Assembly (NCBI RefSeq): GCF_904849725.1
Contig: NC_058518.1
Span: 323,476,581-323,540,580 of the forward strand
Reading direction: 5' to 3'
Source of the DNA: Hordeum vulgare subsp. vulgare
Taxonomy: Eukaryota; Streptophyta; Magnoliopsida; Poales; Poaceae
Length of the DNA: 64,000 nt
Part shown: piece by piece, positions 41,434-52,876 of the stretch
How the letters are laid out: every line of letters starts with the position of its first letter
How positions within the stretch are numbered: the stretch's first letter is position 1
Made by a program: the position numbers and the translations under genes
The notes under the pieces: generated by a model
Seen by the model: the letters and a program-made list of their open reading frames with translations, nothing else
Database searches by the model: none
What the model was told of the DNA's origin: nothing

Positions 41434-44075
41434 TAAAGGTACATGGATGTCACCTAGAGGGGGGTGAATACGCGCTTTAATATAATTAAGGTTTAGGCTT
41501 GATGAAGTGCGGAATAAAACTAGCATTTAATTTGTAAATCACAAAACCTAAAACAACTAGGCTCACCTATGTGAACAAACAACTTCTGCTAAGCAAGATA
41601 AAGAACAAACTGATAGCAAGATATATAACAAGAAACAACATGGCTATCACAAAGTAAAGTGCATAAGTAAAGGGCTCGGGTAAAGGATAACCAAGGCACG
41701 AGGAGATGACGATGTATCCCGAAGTTCGCACCCTTGGGGATGCTAGTCTCTGTTTGAAGCGGTGTGAAGGCACAATGCTACCAAAGAAGGCACTAGGGCC
41801 ACCGTAATCTTCTCACGCCCTCACATAATGGAAGATGTTGTGATTCCACTAAGGGACCCTTGAGGCCGATCACCGAACCCGTACAAATGGCAACCCTTGT
41901 GGGCGGACGAAGAACCCATACACTTTGGCAACCCTTCGGGGCAGTTAGCGAAACCCGTATAAATTGCTCGGGGTAATCTTCATGACCTAATTGGAGACCC
42001 CGACGCTTGCCCGGAGCTTTACACCACAATGATTGAGCTCCGAGGCACCACCAACCGTCTAGGGTGCCAAAGCACCCAAGAGGCACAAGCTCTAGGGTGC
42101 CCAAACACCCAAGAGTAATAAGCTTCTCAAACTTCACTTCCACGTATCATCGTAGAGAACTCAAACCCATGCAACTAATTCAATGGAAAGAACACACAAA
42201 GTGGTCAAGTCCCCCACACTCAAATCGCACCATAACAACAAAAGCTATGGATGAATATGAGAGGAAGAACAAGGAGTTCACAAAGAACTCCAAGATCTAG
42301 ATCCAAGAGGTTCCCCTCACACAGAGGAAAAAAGTGATTGGTGGAAACGTAGATCTAGATCTCATCTTCCTTTTCCCTCAAGAACTAGCAAGAATCATTG
42401 GAGGAATTGAGAGTTAGCAAGCTCTAAGAAGGTCAACAATGGAGGGGGGGGGCAAAAATGAGCTCAAAGGATAAGATCCATTGGGAGATAGGACCCTATT
42501 TATAGGCCTCCCCAAATCCAACTGTTATGCCGAAAGTTCGCACACAAGCGGTACTACTGCTTCGGGGAGCGGCACTACTGCTCGGACGGTAGTACATGCA
42601 GAGCACAACAATGGCACGAAGCCACAAGGAGGTACTATCATCGGAGCGATACTATCGTTCACACTAGCGGAACTGCCGCTTACTTAGTAAGAGGTACTAC
42701 CGCTCACACTATCGTTCACTTGCCGCACAACCCGACATGAAAAGTCAAGACCCCACAAGCACTGGTAATAAACGCGGTACTTGATAGAGGTACTACCGCT
42801 TATGGGTATATAAGAGGTACTACCGCTGCCTACAGAAGTACTACCGCTGCCTAGAGCGGTACTACCGCCTCAGTAGTGAAAAACTGATCAAAGAAAGAAA
42901 CTGCTAAAACTTTCACGTACGAGCTCCGTATTGAGAAAACGTAAGCTTGTTGGATAGAGGATGATAAGAGCTATCCAACAACGATGTGAAACTTCTATGA
43001 ATGGATAACTGACATAAACTCTAGCATAAAAAACATCATAGAAGATGCATATGAACTCCATTTTTTATGAACTTGAGCTTGTCATGAAGATGGCGAGAAA
43101 CTCTACAACTCACAAAGAGAAACACCAAACAAGAACCAAAAAAGATGATGCTAGGATGCAATTGGTTTGAGATCTCAATGAACGATATAACCAAGCTACT
43201 CACTTGAGAGCCCCCCTTGATAGTACACTAAACGATCCTATATCCCGGTGTCCTTACTACCACCATGAGACAGGTTTAATAGAAAACCTATCAAGGGCAA
43301 ACCTATACTTTGCTCATAGTCCACTTGAGCTACACGATGACGATCTTGAATTCCGCAAGTTGGACCACCTTTCTGATTGTGTTGGCTCGATGAATACTAT
43401 ATGATTGCTCCCCCATACTCCACTACGGCCGAGACACTCTTCGACGCATCTTCACAAGTACATTAACACCACAATGGACGGCAAGCTTCAAGCATGATCT
43501 CTTCGTGATGATCCACTTCAACTTGCACACCGCAATCTCGATGACGATCAACACCTAACGTCATCCTCCATTGATTGTAAGATATCTTATTTTGGATGCA
43601 AGCCCATTGAAATATACCAAACCCCATATGGAAACCTCACAAACATCATGGGTTAGTACACAAAGCATAATGGACAATGCTTACCATACCATGGGATCAC
43701 TTGATTCCTCTTGGTACATCACGTATAATTTGTGTGTTTATCAACTTGATTCACTCTTTGACTTAGTCTTGATCAACCTTGAGACTTATCTTCTCTCTAT
43801 AAAGATGATGCCTTGAAGGTAAACATGAATATTCACACAATCTTCTTCTTCAGGACATGCTTCTAATAAGCTCAACTCTCACATGACCACTCTTTGGATA
43901 AATCTTTGAATACCACCTTGGTCATCACATAAACTCCTTGAAACCAACAAATGGATTTCAAGAAATGCATATGGACAAATCTTGAAATAAACTCAAAACA
44001 ACAATTAGTCCATAGGTATTATCATCAATTACCAAAACCACACATAAAGAAATATGCTCTAACGCCTAGGCTTCA
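41434..44075 (-). repeat. 5' LTR of Copia B (Sirevirus-like)
   Basis: Runs on the minus strand from TGAAGCCTAGGCGTTAGAGC (44075) to the PBS, about 2.6 kb. It contains GTGGTTTTGGTAATTGATGA near its start, as in the 4281-5200 fragment. The TATA region is CCTATTTATAGG at about 42494-42506, itself a short inverted repeat. A palindrome array lies upstream (42547-42869). The right flank (44076) is the integrase of another Copia, so Copia B inserted there; the other end is lost. Confidence 0.8.
42547..42869. repeat. Cluster of AGCGGTACTACCGCT-type palindromes
   Basis: About eleven copies at roughly 42547, 42568, 42586, 42629, 42645, 42666, 42691, 42787, 42814, 42835 and 42853, with core CGGT-NNN-ACCG in the best ones. 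They lie upstream of the LTR TATA box on the minus strand. Confidence 0.7.
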
Positions 44076-44822
44076 ACTATCCATTATCAATGTGAGGATA
44101 ATTAGTGCAACAAAAAATTCTCAACTATGTACAATCAATAGGTGAACCAGACCATACCTCAATTTGAATTTCCTTATTAAGAGCAATAGAGTATGAATGG
44201 TTAATGAGATAACAAAGAGTGAAAGCGACCTCAACCGAAAAACGCCTATGCAAAACTGCATTGGACAACATGCAACATGCTTTGTAAATAATGGGCATGT
44301 TCATATGCTTAGCAATACCGGTGTGTTGAGGAGTGTAAGGAACGGTGTAATGTGTGAAAATGCCTTCAGACTTGCAATAATTCTCAAATTTCTTGGAACA
44401 TAATTCCATACCATTATTAGTGTGAAATATTTTTTGCCTTCTTTTCATTTTGCCTCTCAATCATGATCTTCCACTCCTTAAATGTTGCAAATGCTTGATA
44501 TTTATGCTTCAAGAAATAAGGCCAAACTTTTCTCGGATAATCATCATTAATAGTCAAAATGTAACTAACACCACCTAGTGACTTTTTGTGAGATGTCCCC
44601 ATAAATCAAATGCACATAGTCAAGAATACGTTCACTTGTATGAGTCAAAGTGTTGAACTTCACCCTATTGTGCTTGTCGAAGACACTACACTCACAAAAT
44701 TTTAATATACCACTTTCGTATCCTTTAAAAAGACCTCTCTTATTTAAATATACCAAACCAAGTCCATTCATATGTCCAAGGCGCCTATGCCAAAGGTTAG
44801 CAGCATCACAACCAGAATTCAT
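44076..44822 (-). pseudogene. Copia A integrase, broken and truncated
   Basis: Minus-strand fragments give a Copia integrase: WHRRLGHMNGLGLVYL with FCECSVFDKHNRVKF (zinc-finger region), THKKSLGG-like, ILTINDDYPRKVWPYFL (second Asp region partly altered), HTNNGMELCSKKF (a D-to-N change where TDNGMEF is usual), TVPYTPQHTGIAKHMN (usual Glu replaced) and the end EVWSGSP. Frameshifts and a stop at about 44125 occur. Coding ends at 44076 where the LTR of Copia B is inserted; RT and RNase H are absent from the window. Confidence 0.78.
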
Positions 44823-44870
44823 TGAAATAACTAGAGTAGCATTACGTGAAAGGGTAGAACCTCAAAGGTA

Positions 44871-45347
44871 CTAAATATGATTGGTCGTACTTAAGTCACC
44901 TTTCATCACAATAAGAAAACCTTTGGTTCCCTTCAAAATGCTATCTCCACCTGAATACTTGTACACCTTTGCTTCAAAGCCTCTCATAAAGACAAGATTT
45001 CTCTTCATCTTCGGAATATAACGAACATCTGTCATAGTTATGATTGTGCCATCAAACATCTTAATTCGAACGGAACCTATGCCTTCAATCTTGCATGGTG
45101 AATTATCAAAATCCAAAACGGAACCAGCAACAGTAGTAGAATCAAAAGTGGTAAACCAACCTCTATGCGGGCACATATGAAAAGTACGTGTAGTGTCAAG
45201 TACACACTCATCATTGGTCTTAGCACATCCAACAATAACAACAAGAGCATCATTGTAACTATCATCACGAGCAACATTAGCAGAATTTTTACCTTGTTTG
45301 TTACCTTTCGATTAATATGTGACATTCCTATTTTCCTTGTTCTTTAA
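44871..45347 (-). pseudogene. Copia A protease region
   Basis: Minus strand encodes the retropepsin region LDTTRTFHMCPHRGWFTTF; the expected DSG/DSA is DTT, so the active site looks lost. It continues through NSPCKIEGIGSVRIKMFDGTI, DVRYIPKMKRNLVFM and KGFLIVMKGDLST, a pattern I know from grass Copia polyproteins. It joins gag (zinc knuckle at 45354-45395) on one side and integrase on the other. Confidence 0.75.
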
Positions 45348-46106
45348 TTTTAGACATTGTGAGATGTCATGCTCGCATCTCTTGCAATATCTACAAGAAT
45401 GTTTCTTTTCTGTGGATTGCGACCAACCCCTATGGTCGTTCTTACTTTGGCCTCTGTTACCATTATGTGAGTTATTTTATTTTGTCCTGCCATGAATAGA
45501 TAATCCCTCAGCTTGGTATGAACTTGAACCATCATGAGGCACCATTAGTTTTATGTTCTCCTTAGAGTTCAAAGATTCATAAACTTCATTAAGTGTGAGA
45601 GTATCACGACTGTATAATATGGTCTATCAAAAATTGGTAAAGAACTTGTCACTGAACAAAGTAATATTAAAGCAGTATCTTCCTTGCCATACTTAACATC
45701 CATTGTAGCTAGATTGGATATGAACTCTTTAAAATCTGAATTGTGATTCAAAATATTACCTCCCTTGGGTAAACTGTGCAGAAATAATTTTTGCTTCAAA
45801 TGCATTTTGCTGGTAAGATCTTTTGTCATGTAAATCAATTCCAGCTTTAACCAAAGAACAACGGCAGTTTTCACAATCAAAATTTCCCGCAAAATATTAT
45901 TATGGAAATGAAGTTGAATTTGTGAAAAAGTGTTATGGTCCTTTCTTTTCCCCTCATCAGTCTAGTCCTGAATTCTATTCTTTCCAAAAGTATCTATTGC
46001 ATCATCATAGCCGACATGCGCCAACAACGCCCACATCTTGACTTAACATATGATAAATCTTGTATCACGGTCAAGCAATGGAAGATCATACTTCATGAAA
46101 GTCATG
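45348..46106 (-). pseudogene. Copia A gag, broken
   Basis: ATG at 46106 gives MTFMKYDLPLLDRDTRF, the usual gag start of this Copia type, followed by a stop and frame changes. A second open part (45892-45569) encodes LWLKLELIYMTKDLTSKMHLKQ, FISNLATMDVKYGKED and LLCSVTSSLP. The zinc knuckle CRYCKRCEHDISQC (CCHC) is at 45354-45395. The order and motifs are typical of BARE/Hopscotch-like Copia gag. Confidence 0.78.
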
Positions 46107-46803
46107 TATAGATGAATCTCTATACACAAAATAGTGAAAGTGTCAGCCAGTAGAGGTAGCATGTGAATGTACCGAAGAACGAAAAACTTGCACCGACAAA
46201 TTTCTTCGATCTCACGTGAAGAAGTAGCAGATCCTGACCTACAGGTCAAGTAGCAAGGCTACTAGATTGGCTTTTGTCTTCTTTCACAATCCTGGAGCAA
46301 GCGCTGGACTTGATCCACGATGTTATCTTGATGGGCCCATTAGTAAATCACCTCGGGACTTGAAGATTGTACCAATCGATCTCATACGCGCAGAGGAAAA
46401 CCAATCTCCAAACTTGATCTCGACACGGACGACTGCTCGCGTAGGAACTCCTTTCGGTCTCGGCAAGACCTGTGGTTTGATGAATGGCAGGACAAAGGCA
46501 GCAGACAGATCGCAACCCTAGCTTCTCTAATCTCGGATGAATCTCGTATGTGAAACTTGGCTTTAGATATCACTTCTTAGATAAAACAAGATAAACGAGA
46601 CACGGGAGACACATGTTTTTACTTGGAAACCCTTGCAGGAGAAAACCATGGATGCACGAAGACGTAATCACTATGATGGAGAAGTATTACAAGCATGAGA
46701 CGAAATACCGTCTTTAGGTGCGACTACATGGGGTTATATGTGAGGGGCAATACATAATAGTTCTTGGAGGACAAGTAAACGAGTTATACTCGTCCGCGTT
46801 GGC
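46107..46803 (-). mobile_element. Copia A leader and probable 5' LTR part
   Basis: Upstream of gag on the minus strand; no ORF with a domain. No exact initiator-Met PBS found. 46234-46248 contains the inverted repeat TGACCT-AC-AGGTCA. The rest is LTR-like and ends where a Gypsy LTR start is recognised at 46804. LTR boundaries are not resolved. Confidence 0.45.
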
Positions 46804-47304
46804 TCATATGTCTCCATCATATCTATAATTTTTGATTATTTCATTTTGTTATATTATCATCTTAGGATACTTTTTGGGTCATAATTCATCAATTTAATTT
46901 ATTTTTGAGCTCTAACCTATTAACCTAGTGCCCAATATGAGTTGCTATTTTCTGCTTGTGTTTTTCAGGTTTTCAGTACCAAACGAAGTCCAATTGCTAT
47001 AGAACTTTTTTATGATTTTTTTGAACCAAAAAAAGACCCAGAAGCTTCGGGACGAAATCTGAAACCATACGTGGGTCCCCAAGGCAATAGTGCACGACCA
47101 GGGAGGATGGTCGCACCCTGATGCTTTGGCGCTCCCCTATGGCCCCTCTTGCCCTGTTCTCTAGCCTATAAATTCACAAATATTCCAGAAACCCTAAACA
47201 TGTTACTCAAAACACTTTTTACGCTGCCGCAACTCTCTGTTCCATGGCGGTCCCATCCGGAGCTTCGTTCCGACACCTTACCGGAGGGGGATCGATCACG
47301 CACG
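46804..47304 (+). mobile_element. Gypsy LTR, first part (split)
   Basis: TCATATGTCTCCATCATATC is a decayed TGATACGTCTCC start; then CTGCTTGTGTTTTTCAGG, TAGCCTATAAATTCAC (TATA) and ACACCTTACCGGAGGGGGATC, all typical of the family. It stops at 47304 where another LTR starts. The late part of the same LTR type resumes at about 55913, so the 47305 element probably inserted into it; the middle about 350 bp are missing. Confidence 0.6.
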
Positions 47305-48952
47305 TGATACATCCCAAACGTATCTATAATTTCTGCTTGTTCCATGATCTTCTCGGTGACATTTTTATATGTTTTGCTACACTTTTATATCATTTTACAC
47401 ATATTTGGACTAACCTACTAACTCAGTGCACCTAGTGCCAGTTTCTGTCTCCTGATGTCTATTTTGCACGGGCTTTTACCCAATTTTCCAAAGCCCGAAA
47501 AAATCCAGAAAAATATATAAAAAATTAGCGAAACAGAAGCTTCCGGATCATCGAAGGAAGGCCAGAGGGGGGACACGGGCCTCCCAGGCGGCCTGCTGGT
47601 GCGAACATGACCTAGGCCGCGCCAGGAGGTCGCCTGGGTGGGTCCCACCTCCTCCGGTGCCCTCCTTTGGCCTATATTTAGAGTCCCGAGAGGAAACCCT
47701 CGCAGACTTTTTGGAATCGTGAATTTCTCCATTGTTCCGCTGCCGTAGCGCTTCCGAGATCGGGATCGTCAGGACCCAAGCACCCTGCCAGAGGGAGGAT
47801 TGACCTCCGGGAGCTTCTCCACCGCCATGTACGCTTCCCGGACGTGTCGTGATTAGTCCTCCTTGGTCAATGAGTCCATGACCAGTAGCTATGCGATGTC
47901 TTCTCTCCAATCTTGAGCTTCAATGGTTAGTCCTTGTGAGATGCCCTACATGATCAAGGCATCTATGTAATTCTCTTGCTATTGCTATGCTCGGTTTGTT
48001 GAGATCCGATGGATTATGAGATTATGCTTAGATTGTTCTGAGTTATATATTTGATTATCCTTTTATATTATGTTCCTTAGAGATTCATGCATGTTCTCCG
48101 TTGCTTTTTATTGCTTTGGCCAAGTAGTAGATTGTAACTCCAAGAGGGAGCGTTATGCATGATTGTGGGTTCATGCCCCTCGATGTCTAACTTGAGTGAC
48201 AGAAACATGAGACTAGGGGATGTGCTTGTTGCCACAAGGGAGAAAACAACGGTGCTTGTGACCACGGTTGCAAGGATTGTTTACCTTGCGCATAGTTCGT
48301 TAATGCAGTTGTCCGTTGCTTTGAGTTTACACTTTGGGTCGGGCTCGCAACTTCATACCGGAGAGATGTTCTGGATAGATATCTCAAGGTGGATGATTAC
48401 TAAGTACATGCTGATGAATAAATGGTCTACTTGTCTTGGCGTACTACCCATTACTATTGAACCTCTAATTATCAAGGAGCATAATTAGCATTGCGATGCG
48501 ATCATAATTCTGTCAATTGCCCAACTATGATTTGTTTACCCCAGCATAGTTGTTTATGGTCTTTTGGGAAAGAGACATCACTAGTGAACATCATGTGACT
48601 CTGGTCCATATCACCATCATTGTTTACACCTCCATCATTTACCGCTTTCATTTACTTTTCCGTTGCAATGACTATTACCTTCCCGCTTGTGTTTTGATAT
48701 TTGCAAAGTACAAGGCCGGAGAGATTGACAACCTCTCTGTACTCGTTGGGAGCAAAATTATTTGTTGTGTGTGCAGGTCCACGTCTTCTGCTGACCAGGA
48801 CAAGAGACACCTACTTGTTGAGCCTAGGAGTCCTCTTGGTTCGATAAACCTTACAGTCTCCATGCAAGAGAAATCTGCTGCTGACTACATCTCCACCTTC
48901 CACTTGGGGTAACCAATGAGGGGCGAGAAGTATATCCATCAACTTGTCATCA
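47305..48952 (+). repeat. 5' LTR of the 47-kb Gypsy
   Basis: Starts TGATACATCCCAAACGTATC; ends near CTTGTCATCA. Long inverted repeat 47583-47638 and TATA CCTATATTTA at 47671. The second half (48097-48910) is nearly identical to 55085-55912. Confidence 0.8.
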
Positions 48953-48962
48953 AGCGAATTTC

Positions 48963-48980
48963 TGGCGCCGTTGCCGGGGA
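48963..48980 (+). other. PBS, exact tRNA-Asp type
   Basis: TGGCGCCGTTGCCGGGGA, perfect complement to the tRNA-Asp(GUC) 3' end. Confidence 0.9.
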
Positions 48981-49126
48981 CTCTAGTCTTCAAGATAGGG
49001 GAGTTGCACACTATCTTTTACCTTTGCTTTTTAGGCTTGTTAGTTTGCTTTTTAGTTTTTTCTTTAGAGTCTTATACCAAAAACCACAAAAAATTAGTTG
49101 CTTTGCTCTTGCTTGTTGCCGCTGCT

Positions 49127-50245
49127 ATGGGTTCCACTGAAAACACCAAGTTGTGTGACTTCACTAGTCACAACAACAATGACTTTATCTGCACTTCTAT
49201 TGCTGCTCCCACCACTCGAGCCACGTCCTATGAGATTAAACCTGCTTTACTGAACCTAGTTATGAAAGATCAATTCTCTGGTGCTGGAGATGATGCTGCC
49301 TTGCACTTGAACAATTTTGTTGAGCTCTGTGATATGCAAAAATATAAAGAGGTAGACGGTGATATTGTTAAACTTAGGCTTTTTCCTTTCTCCTTGAGAG
49401 GAGGAGCTTAAGTGTGGCTTCAATCTTTGCCTAGGAACAACATAGATTCTTGGGATAAGTGCAAAGATGCTTTTATTGGGAAGTATTACCCGCCTGCTAA
49501 GATTATCCAGTTGAGGAGTAACATTATGAATCTTAGGCAATTGGATAATGAACATGTTGCTCAAGCTTGGGAACGTATGAAATCTCTTGTTAAGTATTGA
49601 CCTACTCATGGTTTGACTACTTGGATGGTTATCCAAACTTTTTATGCAGGATTGAACTTTACCTCACGGAATCTATTAGACTCAGCTGCGAGAGGAACCT
49701 TTATGTCAACTACACTTGGTGCTTCCACAAAGCTATTGGATGAGATGATGACAAATTATTCTCAATGGCACACCGAGAGAGCTCCAACAGGTAGGAAGGT
49801 AAACTCTGTTGAGGAGATTTCCTCCCTTAATGATAAGGTTGACATGATCATGACTCTACTCACTAAGCAAGCTCCTATTGATCCTCATGATGTTCCTTTA
49901 AATTCTTTGGTTGCTCAAGAAAGAGAGCAAGTGGTTGTTAATTTTATTTCTAGGAACAACTTCAATAACAATGCTTATAGGAGTAATTTTGGTAGCAATC
50001 CTAGACCGTTCCCATCCAACAACTATGGGAACAACAACAATTATCGTAGCACCAAAAACTCCACTTCCGAATTAGAGAGCATGCTTAAAGATTTTATCAC
50101 CTCTCAAAAATCCTTCAACAAGAGTGTAGAAGAGAAACTAGAGAAATTAGATAGTCTCTCTTTGAAGGTGGACAACTTAGCTCATGATGTAGAGATGCTT
50201 AAATTAGAACTTCCCCACTTGAGGAAAGGAACACCACACCCATGA
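49127..50245 (+). pseudogene. Gypsy gag, two nonsense codons
   Basis: From ATG 49127 (MGSTENTK) one frame runs to 50245 with stops at 49409-49411 (TAA) and 49598-49600 (TGA). Retrotrans_gag motifs: FSGAGDDAALHLNNFVELCDM, IVKLRLFPFSLRGGA, VWLQSLPRNNIDSWDKCK, FIGKYYPPAKI, LRQLDNEHVAQAWERMKSL, WMVIQTFYAGL. Then an Asn-rich stretch (SNNYGNNNNYRS) and a helical end (SVEEKLEKLDSLSLKVDNL). A zinc knuckle is not seen. A second, overlapping frame at 50242-50490 continues the linker (LKQRWAIEKEEEERI). Confidence 0.87.
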
Positions 50246-50735
50246 ATGATATCCAAGTCCAAATTAATGAGAACATAAGAATGCTAGCCAAACTTAAACA
50301 GAGATGGGCTATAGAAAAGGAAGAGGAAGAAAGAATTAAGAGCCTTCCTACACACACTACCATTGCTACTATACAAGTTGTTGAGGATCTCAAAACTTTT
50401 AGCACCCAGCGCACTCCTAGTCCCAATGGGCCTATTAATGGTGATGCTAATACCTCAACTATAGGAGAAGAAGGTCCTTTGAATTTATAGACTACCAAAA
50501 GATTGAACTTAGATGACATTACTACCACTTTAATTGATGGTAGTAACCTTTATTTTGACAATTGTAGTCTCTCCGAAGTTATCACCTTTTGCAAAGAATG
50601 GCTAAAGACCCCCACACTAGTACACTCAATATTGCCTTCATCGAGGATATTACCAATGCTCATATCAAAGCTAGGGAGGAGAAGCTCAAGCTAGAGACTT
50701 CTATTCCTAGTAAACTAGAAGATGGTTAGGGTCCT
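50242..50735 (+). pseudogene. Gag-protease linker of the 47-kb Gypsy
   Basis: The frame from 50242 to 50490 encodes an acidic linker ending GEEGPLNL; a stop follows, with further open text in the same and shifted frames (LDDITTTLIDGSNLYFDNC; IAFIEDITNAHIKAREEKLKLE) up to a TAG at about 50727. No domain apart from a short helical part. Confidence 0.5.
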
Positions 50736-51173
50736 ATGGTCAAGATTAAATTGAATAATATCTCTTGCTTTGCATTGTGTGATGTTGGAGCTAGTGCCTC
50801 CGTTATGCCCAAAAGAATGTATAATATGCTTGATTGGAAACCTTATGATCCATGTTCTTTTGGCGTTCGTCTTGTTGATTCTTCCATAAATAAACATTTA
50901 GGGAGAATTGATGATGTTCTTATTATTGTCAATGTTAATTATGTGCCCGTTGATTTTCTTATTATGGACACCGAATGTGATCCTTCATGTCCAATTATTT
51001 TGGGACATCCTTTTCTCCGCACCGTTGGTGCTATCATTGACATGAAAGTGGGAATTATTAAATTCCAATTTCCTCTTAAAAAGGGAATGGAACACTTCCC
51101 TAGAAAGAAGATTAAGTTACCTTATGAGTCCTATACACGGGCAAGTTATTCTTTTGGAGTTGATAACAGTTGA
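50736..51173 (+). CDS. Gypsy aspartic protease domain
   Basis: 145-codon frame: ISCFALCDVGASASVMPKRM has the active site DVGA (the DTG position), followed by VNVNYVPVDFLIMDTE and PIILGHPFLRTVGAIIDM (the usual ILGRPFL flap/end motif, here H for R). It ends at FGVDNS-stop. In autonomous relatives RT follows; here the element's 3' region follows. The protease would process gag. It lacks its own start context, so it is part of the gag-protease polyprotein. Confidence 0.83.
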   Translation: MVKIKLNNISCFALCDVGASASVMPKRMYNMLDWKPYDPCSFGVRLVDSSINKHLGRIDDVLIIVNVNYVPVDFLIMDTECDPSCPIILGHPFLRTVGAIIDMKVGIIKFQFPLKKGMEHFPRKKIKLPYESYTRASYSFGVDNS

Positions 51174-51227
51174 TCTTCTTGCATTATGCCTAGCTCAAAG
51201 GCATAAAAGAAAGCACTTTTTGGGAGG

Positions 51228-52876
51228 TGCTACTACAACAAAAGACCTTCCAACGGCGCCAGAAACACGTGCTGATGGGAGACTGTTCTTGTCTTGATAG
51301 TCCTCGGCAACGGCACCAGGAATCCTTCTGCTACGGTTACGCCTTTAGGGACTTCCTAGGAAAATATGCAAAGGATTTCCCCGTGGCCTTTGAGCCTTGC
51401 GTTGGTGTTCCCTTGAAGCGGAAAGGGTGTTGTAGCACAACGGTGGTAAGTATTTCCCTCGGTTTTGAGAACCAAGGTATCGATCCAGTGAAGGAGTATC
51501 ACAAGTACCTGCACAAACACAAAAATCTTGCTCCCAACGCTATGAAGGGGCTGTCAATCCCTTATAGATTGTTTGCCAAGTGAGAACTGAAAGCAACAAA
51601 GTAACAAAGCAAAGTAAAAGCGAAAGTGGAAACGATAGGTGTGAATAGACCCGGGGGCCGTAGTGTTCACTAGTGGCTTCTGTCATGAAAGCAAGTAGAC
51701 GGTGGGTGAACAAATTACTGTCGAGCAATTCATAGAACCGCGAAAAGTCGTGACGTCATCTATGGCAATGATTATATCTATAGGCATCACATCCCAACCA
51801 AGTTGACCGATACTTTCTGCATCTACTACTATTACTCCACACGTCGACCGCTATCGAGCATGCATCTAGTGTATTAAGTCCAAAAGAACAGAGTAACGCC
51901 TTAAGCAAGATGACATGATGTAGATGTACAATCTCATATCTACGACAAAGCCCACCTTGTTACTCTTGATGGCAACTACATGATGTGTGCCTTGCTGCTC
52001 CTACTGTCACTGGGAAAGGTCACCACACGGTAAGAACCCAAAACCGAGCACTTCTCCCATTGCAAGAATCATAGATCTAGTCGGCCAAACAAAACCCAAG
52101 ACTCGGAGAGACTTACAAGGATATCAAATCATGCATATAAGAAATCAGCAAAGACTCAAATATATATCAAAGATAATCTGATCACAAATCCACAATTCAT
52201 TGGATCTCGAAAAACACACCGCCAAAGAGGATTACATCGGATAGATCTCCATGAAGATCATGGAGAACTTTGTATTGAAGATCCAAGAGAGAGAAGAAGC
52301 CATCTAGCTACTAACTACGGACCCGTAGGTCTCAAGTGAACTACTCACGAGTCATTGGAGGGGCGATGATGTTGATGTAGAAGCTCTCCAACTCCAAAGT
52401 CCCCTCCGCCAGGGCACCGGGAAGGGTCTCCAGATGAGATCTCGCGGAAACGGAAGCTTGCGGCGGCGGAAAAGTGTTTTCGTGGATTCCCTGATTTTTT
52501 TCTGTATTTTAGGGAATATATAGGCGAAGGAGCTAGGTCAGGGGGGCGCCAGGGAGGCCACAAGCCTGCTAGCCTCCGCCCCTGGTGGCGGCTACAGGGC
52601 TTGTGGGCCCCCTGTAGCTCTCCTGGCTTGGCCCTCAAGCCCCCTAATCTTCTTCCGTTCGGGAAAAATTTATTTCGGGGATTTTATTCCGTTTGGACTC
52701 CGTTCCAAAATCAGATCTGAAAAGAGCCAAAAACACAGAAAAAACAGGAACTGGCACTTGGCACTGAATTAATAAGTCAGTCCCAAAAAAGATATAAAAG
52801 GTACATAAAACATCCAAAGATGACAAGATAACAGCATGAAACCATAAAAAATTATAGATACGTTTGAGACGTATCA
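51228..52876 (-). mobile_element. Solo LTR of the gag-only Gypsy family
   Basis: 1649 bp; minus strand starts TGATACGTCTCAAACG at 52876 and matches 22107-23756 and 27379-29028. Flanks GGAGG (51223-51227) and GGAGC (52877-52881) are consistent with a TSD with one lost or changed base. The inverted repeat is at 52550-52614 with arms different from those in the other copies; TATATATT is at about 52514-52523. Confidence 0.83.
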
